Below, piece by piece: positions 26,316 through 34,967 of a stretch of 64,000 nucleotides of DNA. This DNA comes from Verrucomicrobia subdivision 3 bacterium UBA693. GTDB taxonomy: Bacteria > Verrucomicrobiota > Verrucomicrobiia > Limisphaerales > UBA8199. A program made the translations under genes and the position numbers. The DNA lies in contig DBMR01000026.1 in the NCBI GenBank assembly GCA_002298785.1, forward strand, positions 1 through 64,000, given 5' to 3'. Numbering within the stretch: position 1 is the stretch's first letter; every line of letters starts with the position of its first letter. The notes under the pieces are model-generated. The model did no database searches, was not told where the DNA came from, and saw only the letters and a list, made by a program, of their open reading frames with translations.

Positions 26316-27596
26316 TCAGTTCAACGCCAAGCCACGACGGACGTAAGTGGGCACATCCAAATCCTCTCCTTTGTGAATCGTGGGTTCGCACTTTTCAAAC
26401 CCGCCTTTGGAGACCATTTGGAGCGGTAGCTGGCCTTGGCGAAATTGCTGGTCGGATTTGCGGCGCGCTGATCCACCGCGCTCGGCGCCGGCTTCAGGAC
26501 GCGAGGCGCGTTCGGGCTGACCCGTCAGCGTGGCAGGTTCCACGGTGCGAACCGGAGTCGTGCTGCCACGGGATGATGACCGAACCTCGGGTTCCACCGC
26601 CGGATCAGCTTCATCGTCTGCGGGTGAGCAGGCGGCAATAATGGTAACCCCCAGGCAATCGCCAAAATCAGGGCTGACCGCGGCGCCGACAATCACCTGG
26701 GCCGACGGACAGCGCTCGGTAATTTTGCCGGTGACCGTATTCAGGTCGGCCATGCTGAGATCCGGGCCGGCCGTCAGGCTCACCAGGACCGTAGCGCTGT
26801 GGGACAGAATCTCACCACCATCCAGCATGGGATGCTCGAAGAGGCGGTTTAACACCGCTTCCGCCCGATCCGCTCCGGAGGCTTCCGCGACAGCAAAGGC
26901 GCAGTGGGAATGCCGGTTGCGTAGAACGGCCGCCAGGTCGGCGAACCGGATCTCGAGTAATCCTTTGCGAGTGAGCAGGCGCCAGACGCCGCGGACGGCG
27001 TCCGCGAGCAAGGCGTTGCTTCTAGTAAACGCTTCCAAAACGCTGGTGTCCGGACGGATCAATTTGGACAGGCGTTCGTTGGGCAGGCAGACCAATCCAT
27101 CAGCCCCGGCCTGCAACTGATGCAAGCCTTCGGCGGCCAACAGGCTGCGGAGCGTGCCTTCGCACTTGAACGGAGTGATGACGAACGCCAGCACCAGGGC
27201 GCCGGCTTCCCGGGCCACGCGCGCCAGCACAGGGCTGATGCCGGTGCCGGCTCCTCCTCCGAGACCGGTGATGATGAAGATCACTTCGGCGTCCTGGCAG
27301 AGCGGCCGCAGTTGATCCACCTGCTCTTCGGCCAAGGCTCGACCCCGATCGGGATCGCCACCAGTGCCGAGGCCGCGCAAGGTCCGGTTCTCGAGCAGCA
27401 CCTTGACCGGCGCCGTGCTCTCCGCGAGCGAGGCGGCATCTGTGGCGATCGCCAGCCGCGCGGCAGAGGCAAATTCCGAAGCGGTCAGCAACTCCAGTAT
27501 CTTCAGGCCGGCGCGGCCGATGCCAAAAATCTTGATACGCAGCGCACGTTCTCCGGAAGGCGGGGTGACAGGCGCGGATGAAGGGGTGGATTGCAT
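26316..27596 (-). CDS. ftsZ: Divergent cell-division GTPase FtsZ with altered catalytic loop
   Basis: 426 residues from the ATG at 27596; a TTG at 27611 would overlap ftsA. It is the tubulin-like division-ring protein: signature loop GLGGGAGTG (usual GGGTGTG), PFKCEGTLRS, and the conserved C-terminal FtsA-binding tail LDVPTYVRRG after a long Pro/Arg linker. It is strongly divergent. The T1 loop is GIGRAGLK instead of GxGGGGxN, T3 is GGDP for GANP, and the T7 loop is LEIRFADL where NxDFADV is usual. The polymerisation-coupled catalytic Asn and first Asp are therefore Glu and Arg; only the last Asp remains. GTP hydrolysis may be slow or use another route. It is the last gene of the dcw operon. 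Confidence 0.93.
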   Translation of the reverse strand: MQSTPSSAPVTPPSGERALRIKIFGIGRAGLKILELLTASEFASAARLAIATDAASLAESTAPVKVLLENRTLRGLGTGGDPDRGRALAEEQVDQLRPLCQDAEVIFIITGLGGGAGTGISPVLARVAREAGALVLAFVITPFKCEGTLRSLLAAEGLHQLQAGADGLVCLPNERLSKLIRPDTSVLEAFTRSNALLADAVRGVWRLLTRKGLLEIRFADLAAVLRNRHSHCAFAVAEASGADRAEAVLNRLFEHPMLDGGEILSHSATVLVSLTAGPDLSMADLNTVTGKITERCPSAQVIVGAAVSPDFGDCLGVTIIAACSPADDEADPAVEPEVRSSSRGSTTPVRTVEPATLTGQPERASRPEAGAERGGSARRKSDQQFRQGQLPLQMVSKGGFEKCEPTIHKGEDLDVPTYVRRGLALN

Positions 27597-27607
27597 AAGC
27601 GAGCGGT

Positions 27608-28825
27608 TCAACTGCGTTTGAAAATGTTGTCGAAGATGTCCTGAAACCGGGGCCGGGCCTTGAAGGATTTTCGCCGCATCTGGAAGGTGCCGTATTTAAC
27701 CAGGCCGATGGCGGTCGCAAACTCCGGCTGATCCAGCGCCGAGCGCAGACCGCTGATGGAGTTGGTCTTCCCCAGCGACACCGGCATTTGAAAGACTCTT
27801 TCCGCGAGCTGAGCAATTTTCGGAATGCGCGCCCCGCCACCGCAGAGAAATGCGCCCGCCCGCAAGTATTTCAGCACGTCGGCCTGCTCCAGGTCCTGGT
27901 AAATCAACTGAAAGATTTCCTCCAACCGGGCGTACATAATGGTTTGCAGGTGCTCCAGGTTCAGCACCCGCGAGGCGGAGCCCAGTTCGTCAAAGGTCAC
28001 GGTCTGACCTTTCGCCTCCTCGTCGACCAGCGCGGAGCCGTGCTCGAGCTTGACCTTTTCGGCCCGGCTCATGCGGAGTTTGAGGCCGTAGGCCAGGTCG
28101 TTGGAAACATGATTGCCCCCCACCGCCAGCACGCCCGTGTGCTTGATAATCCCGTTGGAATACACGGCAAATTCGGTCGTGCCCGCGCCCAGATCGATCA
28201 CCAGCGAGCCCAACTCTTTCTGGTCGCTGTTGAGGATCGCCAGCGCCGAGGCCAGGCCGTTGAACACGATATCATCCACCTCGAGCTGCAAACCTTTGAC
28301 CGTGCGAATGGCGTTTTGCAGCCGGTTCAGGTTGCCGTGCAATACATGAACATCCACTTCGACCCGCGAGCCCAGCATGCCCACCGGATTCGTGATGCCG
28401 TCCTGCCCCTCCACCGTAAAATGCTGCCGGATAGCACAGATCACATGGTTCTGCGCCGGGAGATTTATAGCCTTGGCGTTCTTGATGACATCCTTGACGT
28501 CTTCCTCGGTGATTTCACGGTCGGCGGACACAATGGGATGCACGCCCCGATTATTGAAACCCCGCAGGTGCCCACCGGTCACCCCAAGATAGAGATTGCG
28601 AATCTCAACGTCCGCCATCTGTTCAGCTTCGGCGATGGCCTTACGGATGCATTCCTCGGCAGCCTCGGGATCGGTGATCTCACCTTTTTTGACCCCGCGG
28701 GAGGGCGCCTGGCCCAGCCCGATGATGTTCAGGGTGCCCTCCTCTTTGCTCACGTCGCCGACGACCGCGCACACTTTGCTGGTGCCGACTTCCAAGCCCA
28801 CGATGATTGAAGGTGAGTCAAACAT
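27608..28825 (-). CDS. ftsA: Cell-division protein FtsA
   Basis: 405 residues from the ATG at 28825 (MFDSPSIIVGLEVGTSKV), which overlaps the ftsQ stop by 8 nt. It is an actin-like ATPase that anchors FtsZ to the inner membrane: phosphate-1 motif VGLEVGTSKVCAVVG (Glu where Asp is usual), the SHS2/1C insert, phosphate-2 VIDLGAGTTEFAVY, the adenosine motif AFLCGGGARIPKI, and a C-terminal amphipathic helix FQDIFDNIFKRS for membrane binding. It is coupled to ftsZ downstream. Confidence 0.95.
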   Translation of the reverse strand: MFDSPSIIVGLEVGTSKVCAVVGDVSKEEGTLNIIGLGQAPSRGVKKGEITDPEAAEECIRKAIAEAEQMADVEIRNLYLGVTGGHLRGFNNRGVHPIVSADREITEEDVKDVIKNAKAINLPAQNHVICAIRQHFTVEGQDGITNPVGMLGSRVEVDVHVLHGNLNRLQNAIRTVKGLQLEVDDIVFNGLASALAILNSDQKELGSLVIDLGAGTTEFAVYSNGIIKHTGVLAVGGNHVSNDLAYGLKLRMSRAEKVKLEHGSALVDEEAKGQTVTFDELGSASRVLNLEHLQTIMYARLEEIFQLIYQDLEQADVLKYLRAGAFLCGGGARIPKIAQLAERVFQMPVSLGKTNSISGLRSALDQPEFATAIGLVKYGTFQMRRKSFKARPRFQDIFDNIFKRS

Positions 28826-29783
28826 GTTTTTTCTTGTTGCGGGTAGGTCTCTGAATTTTCTGAGGTGGCGGGGTGACATTGGACACCTCCAGCCAGCGGA
28901 CCGGGATGCTGTTGCTCACCGCCAGGTCCACGGTGGCCACCGCCTTGTTCAGACGCAGGCCAAGGTCATGAATTTCACGCCACCGGCGGATTTGCTGTTC
29001 CGGATTCGAGTTGGCAAAGACCACTTCGCTGCCTTCGCTGGTGGTCACCGTCAAAACATCCGGCGCGGAAAGATCGATGCGTTTCAACTCCACCAACCCC
29101 ACCATCGGGGATTGCTCGAAGGCCATCACCAATTGCAGCGCCGCCTGGACCTGGGGGGAGGCCAGACGCCGGCCCGTCTGCACCTCCGCGGCGTTCAGAC
29201 CGGTTAACATCGGGAGTTGGGCTTCCCCCGATTGCGCCGCCGACACGGTGCGTTGATGCGGCTCCAGCGGTTGCATAACAAAGCCCTCGTCATCGAGGTG
29301 ATAAACCACCAGATCCATCCCGCCCCCTGGCCGAGGGCAACCAACCACCACCTGCACCATTGGTTCACGTTCAGTAACCCGGATCCGCAGCGTGTGCGGC
29401 CGTATTCGTTCGACCGAAGCGAGTTTCACCACGGGAATCAACTGTAGCTCGCGCTGGACCTGGAACAGGTCAAGGGCCATCAGATTTTCCCCTTCCTTGA
29501 CATCGCAGCGGCGCCGCAGATGATCCACGGCCAGGATGCCGTCGGTCTGGATATCGATCTCCCGGATTTCGAACGCTTGATTGCGATAGACCAGCTCGCG
29601 CACGGCATATTCCCCGGCGAGCCAGAGTCCGTAAACCCCGACCACCATGACGAACAACACTCCCAGGCACATGGCCAGCAACCGCGTGCGCGCGGACCGC
29701 ACCTGGTCATTCCTCAGTTTTACATCGAGGACGTGCGTCCGGACGAACCGGCGATTCTTCGCTTTTTTTCCAAACCAACTCAT
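28818..29783 (-). CDS. ftsQ: Cell-division protein FtsQ (DivIB)
   Basis: A 321-residue bitopic protein: basic cytoplasmic N-terminus, one membrane helix (about 35-58, LLAMCLGVLFVMVVGVYGL), then a POTRA domain (about 65-140, with LMALDLFQVQRELQLIPVV and the RIRPHTLRIRVTEREP strand) and the FtsQ beta domain. It links FtsL/FtsB and FtsI to the divisome in the periplasm. It starts 6 nt after the ddl stop, so translational coupling is likely. Its C-terminus ends in basic residues (RPTRNKKKHV). Confidence 0.92.
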   Translation of the reverse strand: MSWFGKKAKNRRFVRTHVLDVKLRNDQVRSARTRLLAMCLGVLFVMVVGVYGLWLAGEYAVRELVYRNQAFEIREIDIQTDGILAVDHLRRRCDVKEGENLMALDLFQVQRELQLIPVVKLASVERIRPHTLRIRVTEREPMVQVVVGCPRPGGGMDLVVYHLDDEGFVMQPLEPHQRTVSAAQSGEAQLPMLTGLNAAEVQTGRRLASPQVQAALQLVMAFEQSPMVGLVELKRIDLSAPDVLTVTTSEGSEVVFANSNPEQQIRRWREIHDLGLRLNKAVATVDLAVSNSIPVRWLEVSNVTPPPQKIQRPTRNKKKHV

Positions 29784-29789
29784 GTGGTT

Positions 29790-30707
29790 TCAAGTAGTGA
29801 TCTGGTGCCGCAAGGCGAGCCGCACCATGCGCTCGCAAAGTTCCACATACGAAATGCCTGCCGCCGCCGCGGCTTTGGGCAGTAAACTCGTTTCTGTCAT
29901 GCCCGGAAGCGTATTGATCTCCAGGACGAACGGTTCTCCGGCGGCGGTAACCATCACATCCACCCGGCCGTAATCCCGCCCCCCGATGGACTGGAACGCG
30001 GCCGTGGCCACCTGTTGAATCCGGGCGGCTACTTCGGGCTCCAAGGGTGCCGGGCACAGGTACTCCGTCATGCCCGGCGTATATTTGTTCTGGTAATCGT
30101 AAACGCCGGTGCGCGGGCGGACTTCCACGATGGGCAACGCTTGCTCGCCCAACAGGCCCACGGTGGTTTCGCGGCCCACGATTTTCTCCTCCACCAGCAC
30201 CTGGTCGTCATAGCGCAGCGCCTCGCCGAGCGCGGCGCTCCAATCCGCCACCCGCTCGACAAACTGCAGGCCCACGCTTGAACCCTGACGCACCGGCTTG
30301 AGCACCACGGGCGGATTCCAGCCCATGGGCCAACTGGCCGTGCTGGATTCGATGACGATCGATTTAGGCGTCGGCACCCCGGCTGCCACGAGCCGTTGTT
30401 TGGTCAAATGCTTATTGAAACCGATGTGGCTGGATTGAGCGTCACACCCGGTGTAAGGGACCCCGAGCTCTTCGAGCCGCCGTTGCACCGTGCCATCCTC
30501 ACCATAGGTGCCGTGCAGCGCCAGGAACACCACTTCCGTGCCTGCAGGCAGCTCCCAGTTCTCGGTGCGCGGATCCAGCTCCCGCACGTCGTGCCCCGCC
30601 ATCCGCAACGCGGCCGCCACCGCCGCCCCGGAACGTAGCGATACTTCTCGCTCCGCGCTCGGTCCTCCCAGCATCAGCGTGATTCGATATTTGCGGTTCA
30701 AAATCAT
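29790..30707 (-). CDS. ddl: D-alanine--D-alanine ligase
   Basis: A 305-residue ATP-grasp enzyme joining two D-alanines for the peptidoglycan stem. Visible are GGPSAEREVSLRSG (the first substrate motif), LALHGTYGEDGTVQ, the VLKPVRQGSSVGLQFV ATP-grasp strand, and the metal-binding end LEINTLPGMTETSLLPKAA. It sits between murB (ATGA overlap) and ftsQ, the common dcw position. All expected catalytic elements seem intact. Confidence 0.95.
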   Translation of the reverse strand: MILNRKYRITLMLGGPSAEREVSLRSGAAVAAALRMAGHDVRELDPRTENWELPAGTEVVFLALHGTYGEDGTVQRRLEELGVPYTGCDAQSSHIGFNKHLTKQRLVAAGVPTPKSIVIESSTASWPMGWNPPVVLKPVRQGSSVGLQFVERVADWSAALGEALRYDDQVLVEEKIVGRETTVGLLGEQALPIVEVRPRTGVYDYQNKYTPGMTEYLCPAPLEPEVAARIQQVATAAFQSIGGRDYGRVDVMVTAAGEPFVLEINTLPGMTETSLLPKAAAAAGISYVELCERMVRLALRHQITT

Positions 30708-31624
30708 TCCCCAATTATTTGCACTTCAGTTTCCAGCTCGATGCCACGTTCGCGACGTGCCCGTTCCCGGATCAACTCGATCAATCCCAGCACTTCTGAC
30801 GCGGTCGCCCCGCCGTCATTCACCAAAAAATTTCCGTGCTCCTGTGATACGCGCGCCGCCCCCACGCGGGTGCCTTTCAGGCCCAGTTCATCAATCAACT
30901 TACCGGCCGGGATGCCCGCCGGATTTTTGAACATGCAACCGGCGCTGGGTGCCGCCGGCTGGGATGACCAGCGCTTTTCACTGAATTCGCGCATGCGCCG
31001 ATCGATGCTTCCAGCCTCTCCCGGCTGCCCCCGCAACCCAGCAGACAGCGCCACGCGATCGCGCAGACTGGCGCAACTGCGGTACGCCACCGCCATCTGC
31101 TCCGGGCGCAATTCAATGATTTCCCCGGTCGGATCCATGACCCGGACCGTTTCCACGATCTCAAACATCGCTCCGCCCATCGCCCCGGCATTCATGCGCA
31201 ATGCCCCGCCGACGCTCCCCGGGATTCCTTCCAAAAACTCGAGGCCGGCCAATCCCGCTCGCCGGGCTTCCACCGCCACGTTCTTCAAGCGCGCGCCCGC
31301 GCCGCATTCCAACTGCTGACCCCGTATCGTGATGCGGCTGAACTCCGGCTGGCAGAGACAAATCACCACCCCACGAAAGCCGCCGTCGCGCACCAATAAA
31401 TTCGATCCCCGCCCGAGCAGGAGACTGGGCAGAGACCGCTCGGCACAAAATCGCAGCACCGCCGCCAGCTCCGCCTCACTGGCCGGCTCCACGTAAACGT
31501 CCGCCGGCCCACCCACGCGCAGCGTGGTGCGCCGCGCCAGCGGTTCGTGCGCTCGCACGACGCTTTCCGGCGAAAGCAGCGCAGCCAGGTCCTCTGCTTG
31601 CGTTTGAACTGGGGTGCTGTTCAT
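30704..31624 (-). CDS. murB: UDP-N-acetylenolpyruvoylglucosamine reductase MurB
   Basis: A 306-residue FAD enzyme reducing UDP-GlcNAc-enolpyruvate to UDP-MurNAc with NADPH in the cytoplasm. FAD-binding motifs: TLRVGGPADVYVEP, LGRGSNLLVRDGGF and LEGIPGSVGGALRMNAGAM; the substrate part is SAGCMFKNPAGIPAGKLI. The proton-donor position is Cys in place of the E. coli Ser, a substitution also seen in active MurB of other phyla. It overlaps murG and ddl by ATGA. The murC gene that often precedes or fuses with murB is missing here. Confidence 0.95.
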   Translation of the reverse strand: MNSTPVQTQAEDLAALLSPESVVRAHEPLARRTTLRVGGPADVYVEPASEAELAAVLRFCAERSLPSLLLGRGSNLLVRDGGFRGVVICLCQPEFSRITIRGQQLECGAGARLKNVAVEARRAGLAGLEFLEGIPGSVGGALRMNAGAMGGAMFEIVETVRVMDPTGEIIELRPEQMAVAYRSCASLRDRVALSAGLRGQPGEAGSIDRRMREFSEKRWSSQPAAPSAGCMFKNPAGIPAGKLIDELGLKGTRVGAARVSQEHGNFLVNDGGATASEVLGLIELIRERARRERGIELETEVQIIGE

Positions 31625-32802
31625 GCGGCGATGGACAGGCTCTGTAATTTGGAGGAACCCCGCGCCGAGGCCTCCGCCTCAGGTGCCCCGGGCCGGCACC
31701 GCGCCGCTTTTCCCGGTCCCAGAATGCCTTCAGCGATCAGGCGCGCCGCCTCGCCCTGATGCCAGCGGCCCAGCGCCGCCTGCATGCCGGAGCGGACATC
31801 CTTCAATTCAATCATTTCGCGCAACCATTCCGTGAGCACCCGCGCCGAAACGGCCCGCTGCTCGAGCATCCGCGCCGCCCCGGTGCTTTCAAAGGCCCGC
31901 GCGTTGTGGAACTGATGGTTATCGGTGGCGGTTGGATAGGGAATCAGCAGCGACGGCACCTGCATCGCGGCCAGTTCCGCCATGGAAGAGGCGCCAGAGC
32001 GGCTGATCGCCACGCTGGCGGCGCCGAGCGCCACGTGCATTTCGGCCAGGAATGAATGCACCACGGCTGTCAGCCCCGCCCGCGCGTACGCCTGTTCGAC
32101 CTCCGTCTGGTCCCGGGGACCCGTCAGGTGAATATACTGAACATTTGAGAGTTGCCGGGCCAATTCCGGCAATGCGTCCAACACCAGCTTGTTGATCGCA
32201 CCTGCACCCTGGCTGCCGCCCATGACCAGCACCACCGGGCGGTCCGGATCGAGCCCCAATTCCCGCCGGCATTCGCGGGCCGGGGAGGGCTGAAATTGCA
32301 ACCGCACCGGAGTGCCCGTAGTCAGTACCTGCTTTGCGCGCAAGCGGGTGCCCGCCTCCGGAAAACCGACAAAAGCTGTATCCACCACCCAGGAAAGCCA
32401 GCGATTCGCGCGGCCGGGTATGGTGTTCGACTCATGCAGAAAACACCGGGCCCCGCGCATCCGTGCGGCGAGCAGCGGCGGGGCGCTCGTGAAGCCGCCC
32501 ATCGCCAGCGCCGCGTAGGGGGATCGTCCGCGAAAAGCACGGCGGGAAGCCCGGAATGAATCCAGGAAACCGCACAAGAATGCGAATTCACCCCCGCGGG
32601 ACAAACCGACCGCGGGCAGGGTCACGACTTGCATGCCCTCCGCTTGCCGCGCCGCGACCTGGTCCACTTCTTTGGGTGAAACCATCAGCATTACCGCGCA
32701 GTCACGCCGGAGCAATTCACCAGCCACCGCGAGACCCGGGAACAGATGTCCACCGGTGCCTCCGCAGGCAATCACGATGAGGGGTTGGCTCGGGTGATTC
32801 AC
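31621..32802 (-). CDS. murG: MurG, lipid II-forming N-acetylglucosaminyltransferase
   Basis: 393 residues from the GTG at 32802, which overlaps the ftsW stop by GTGA. It is the GT-B peripheral membrane enzyme adding GlcNAc to lipid I. The N-terminal IACGGTGGHLFPGLA loop, HESNTIPGRANR, MGGSQGAGAINK and the donor site ISRSGASSMAELAAM plus DNHQFHNA are all present. The C-terminus has an extra Ala/Ser-rich tail of about 20 residues. Placement after ftsW and before murB is normal apart from the missing murC. Confidence 0.95.
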   Translation of the reverse strand: MNHPSQPLIVIACGGTGGHLFPGLAVAGELLRRDCAVMLMVSPKEVDQVAARQAEGMQVVTLPAVGLSRGGEFAFLCGFLDSFRASRRAFRGRSPYAALAMGGFTSAPPLLAARMRGARCFLHESNTIPGRANRWLSWVVDTAFVGFPEAGTRLRAKQVLTTGTPVRLQFQPSPARECRRELGLDPDRPVVLVMGGSQGAGAINKLVLDALPELARQLSNVQYIHLTGPRDQTEVEQAYARAGLTAVVHSFLAEMHVALGAASVAISRSGASSMAELAAMQVPSLLIPYPTATDNHQFHNARAFESTGAARMLEQRAVSARVLTEWLREMIELKDVRSGMQAALGRWHQGEAARLIAEGILGPGKAARCRPGAPEAEASARGSSKLQSLSIAA

Positions 32803-33935
32803 GGAGTTTGAGGGGCAAAGGCCTGTTCGGCTTCGCTCCCCGCCGGCTCGCGCAGCGCCTCGGGCGCCCGCGACTGCCGGGCCAGGCTGAGCAACAGGCC
32901 GACGGCGGCCATCATCATCATCAGGTTCGATCCGCCATAGCTGACGAAGGGCAAAGGCAGCCCTTTGTTCGGCAGCGTGCTGGTCACGACGCCGATGTTG
33001 ATGAAGGCCTGCAAGCCAATCAGGAAAGTGATGCCGGTGCCCAGCAATAATCCAAACATGCCGGAGGCGCGCATCGAGATGAACAATCCGCAAATGACGA
33101 TGAGGACATATCCCAGCACCACCAGCAACGTGGCGATCAACCCCAACTCCTCACCCACAACCGCCAGGATAAAATCGGTGTGGTGCTCCGGAATAAAACC
33201 GAGCTTTTGTCGGCCGTTGCCAAGACCCAGCCCGGTCCATCCACCTGATCCAAGCGCCAGCATCCCCTGGTACGCCTGGAAGCCAACTCCGGTTTTGTGC
33301 TCTTCCGGGTTCAACCAGCCGGCGATGCGGTGGCTGCGCATGCTGTCGTGAGTCAGCGACCAGGCCAGCGCGCAAACCACCACCAAACCGATCGGCACCA
33401 CGTAGCGCCAGCGCACTCCTCCAACCAACAGCATAATGGCGCAAACAGCGCTCAGCAGAATCGAAGTGCCACGATCCGGCTCCACGAAAATGAGGCCGAT
33501 GACCAGGCCGATAAATATACCCGGCACCGCCAACCCACGCCAGAAGGTCGGCATGTGCCTGGAGTGCCGGTCGCAATACCAGGCCACCGTCATGATCAGC
33601 GCGATTTTCGCGAGCTCAGACGGTTGAATATTGATCCGCCCGAAGTGCAACCAGCGCCTGGCGCCATTGGTCAGGCCACCAATGCCCGGGACATAAACCA
33701 GGAGCAGCAGGAAGGCGGCAATTGCGAGGACAGGAAGCGCCAGCCGCTTCAGCAGCTTTTCATCGGACGCCGCCAGCGCCACACAGGCCACCAATCCCAG
33801 CCCGCCCCAGACCAACTGCATGATCAGGAACCGAGCGGGGAGTGTGCCATACATGGTGGCGCTGTACAGGATCACCATGCCCAGCGAAAGCAGGGCCGCG
33901 ACACAGAATACGAGGGTGGTTACCGCAAGTTTCAT
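32799..33935 (-). CDS. ftsW: FtsW, septal peptidoglycan polymerase (SEDS)
   Basis: 378 residues with about ten membrane helices. Motifs of the SEDS glycosyltransferases are visible: GIGGLTNGARRWLHFG, the NIQPSELAKIALI segment with the catalytic-site neighbours, LIFVEPDRGTSILL, and the late HHTDFILAVVGEELGL. It polymerises lipid II at the septum together with FtsI. It sits between the LysM gene (173 nt upstream) and murG. Confidence 0.95.
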   Translation of the reverse strand: MKLAVTTLVFCVAALLSLGMVILYSATMYGTLPARFLIMQLVWGGLGLVACVALAASDEKLLKRLALPVLAIAAFLLLLVYVPGIGGLTNGARRWLHFGRINIQPSELAKIALIMTVAWYCDRHSRHMPTFWRGLAVPGIFIGLVIGLIFVEPDRGTSILLSAVCAIMLLVGGVRWRYVVPIGLVVVCALAWSLTHDSMRSHRIAGWLNPEEHKTGVGFQAYQGMLALGSGGWTGLGLGNGRQKLGFIPEHHTDFILAVVGEELGLIATLLVVLGYVLIVICGLFISMRASGMFGLLLGTGITFLIGLQAFINIGVVTSTLPNKGLPLPFVSYGGSNLMMMMAAVGLLLSLARQSRAPEALREPAGSEAEQAFAPQTP

Positions 33936-34108
33936 GGTTGCACCCGCTGCCCTTTCCGCGACTCGACCGCCCGGTCCGCCGGCAGCCGGAACCAGCGCCG
34001 GCCAACCTGCCGACGCCGGGAAGCATTCCGGCTTGTCGATAGGCTGTGCGGCGCCGCTTTCACAGGCTTATTTCATTTAAGATCCAGATTCCCGCTTCTC
34101 GGATCCCC

Positions 34109-34864
34109 TTACGCGTTAGTGGCAGTCGTGCCCGTGCCGGTCGGAGCCGGTGTCGTGCTGCCACCTTTCTTCGCGGGAATCTTAAGCTTCTGACTCACCT
34201 TGATCTTTTCGGTCTTCAAACCGTTGGCATCTTTGATGGCTTTGACGGTCACTCCATAGTGGCTGGCGATCTTGGTCAGCGTATCGCCGGACTTCACGGT
34301 GTAAGTCGTGCCGTCGCCGTTGGCGGTCCCCGCGGCTGGGGCTGCCGTCCCGTTCGCTTTGGGAACCTCAGTCGCACCTGCCGATTTGGTCGAGGCCGGG
34401 ATCTGAATTTTCTGGCCGATTTTCAGCTTGCTCGAATTCACGTTCGGGTTCGCCTCGGTCAACGCCCGCACGGTAACTCCCTGCTTCTTGGCGATGGAAC
34501 TGAAGGTATCCCCTTTAACTATCGTGTATTCCGTGGCTCCGGTCAGCGGAAGTTGCGCCGGCGGCGGGTTGGTGTCCACCTGGGTGATGACCGGCGGCGG
34601 GTTGGTGTCGATGGTCGCCTGAGGAACATTCGTGTCCAAGGCGGTGGTGTTGGTGTATGGCTCAAACGCCGGGGGCTGGTTGGTTTGCTCTGAAATCTGA
34701 GGCACCGGTTCCTTTTCTTTCTGGCAGCCAAGCATGAGCAAGCCCATCAAGCCCACAAAGTGGATGGCCAGCACAAAAAAGATGGCGAGTTTAACCCGGG
34801 CACGACCCTGATTCTTTTGAGTCAGCGGCGACTCCGGAGATTCGGTTGGAGTTTGATTGTTCAT
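34109..34864 (-). CDS. Membrane-anchored protein with two LysM domains
   Basis: 251 residues: a polar cytoplasmic N-terminus of about 25 residues, a membrane helix (about 26-47, VKLAIFFVLAIHFVGLMGLLML) that ends in a GC pair, a Pro/Thr/Asn-rich linker, and two LysM domains (EYTIVKGDTFSSIAKK.. about 120-168 and TYTVKSGDTLTKIASHYG.. about 185-235). LysM binds the glycan strands of peptidoglycan. Its place inside the dcw operon between the MurD-like gene and ftsW suggests a wall-binding partner of the septal synthase. The GC pair could be a lipobox, making it a lipoprotein. Confidence 0.85.
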   Translation of the reverse strand: MNNQTPTESPESPLTQKNQGRARVKLAIFFVLAIHFVGLMGLLMLGCQKEKEPVPQISEQTNQPPAFEPYTNTTALDTNVPQATIDTNPPPVITQVDTNPPPAQLPLTGATEYTIVKGDTFSSIAKKQGVTVRALTEANPNVNSSKLKIGQKIQIPASTKSAGATEVPKANGTAAPAAGTANGDGTTYTVKSGDTLTKIASHYGVTVKAIKDANGLKTEKIKVSQKLKIPAKKGGSTTPAPTGTGTTATNA

Positions 34865-34967
34865 CGTATTGACCTATGGCGTGTTGATTGAGGTGTATTG
34901 ATTGATTTTTGGCCCGGCGCTTGCCTCAAAGCGCGCGGCAATTTGTTCATATAAGTTCGCGTGGCGC

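Noticed and set aside
27788..28810. 340-codon open frame opposite ftsA
   Set aside because: Entirely antisense to a well-conserved gene, with a His/Arg-rich translation and no recognisable motif.
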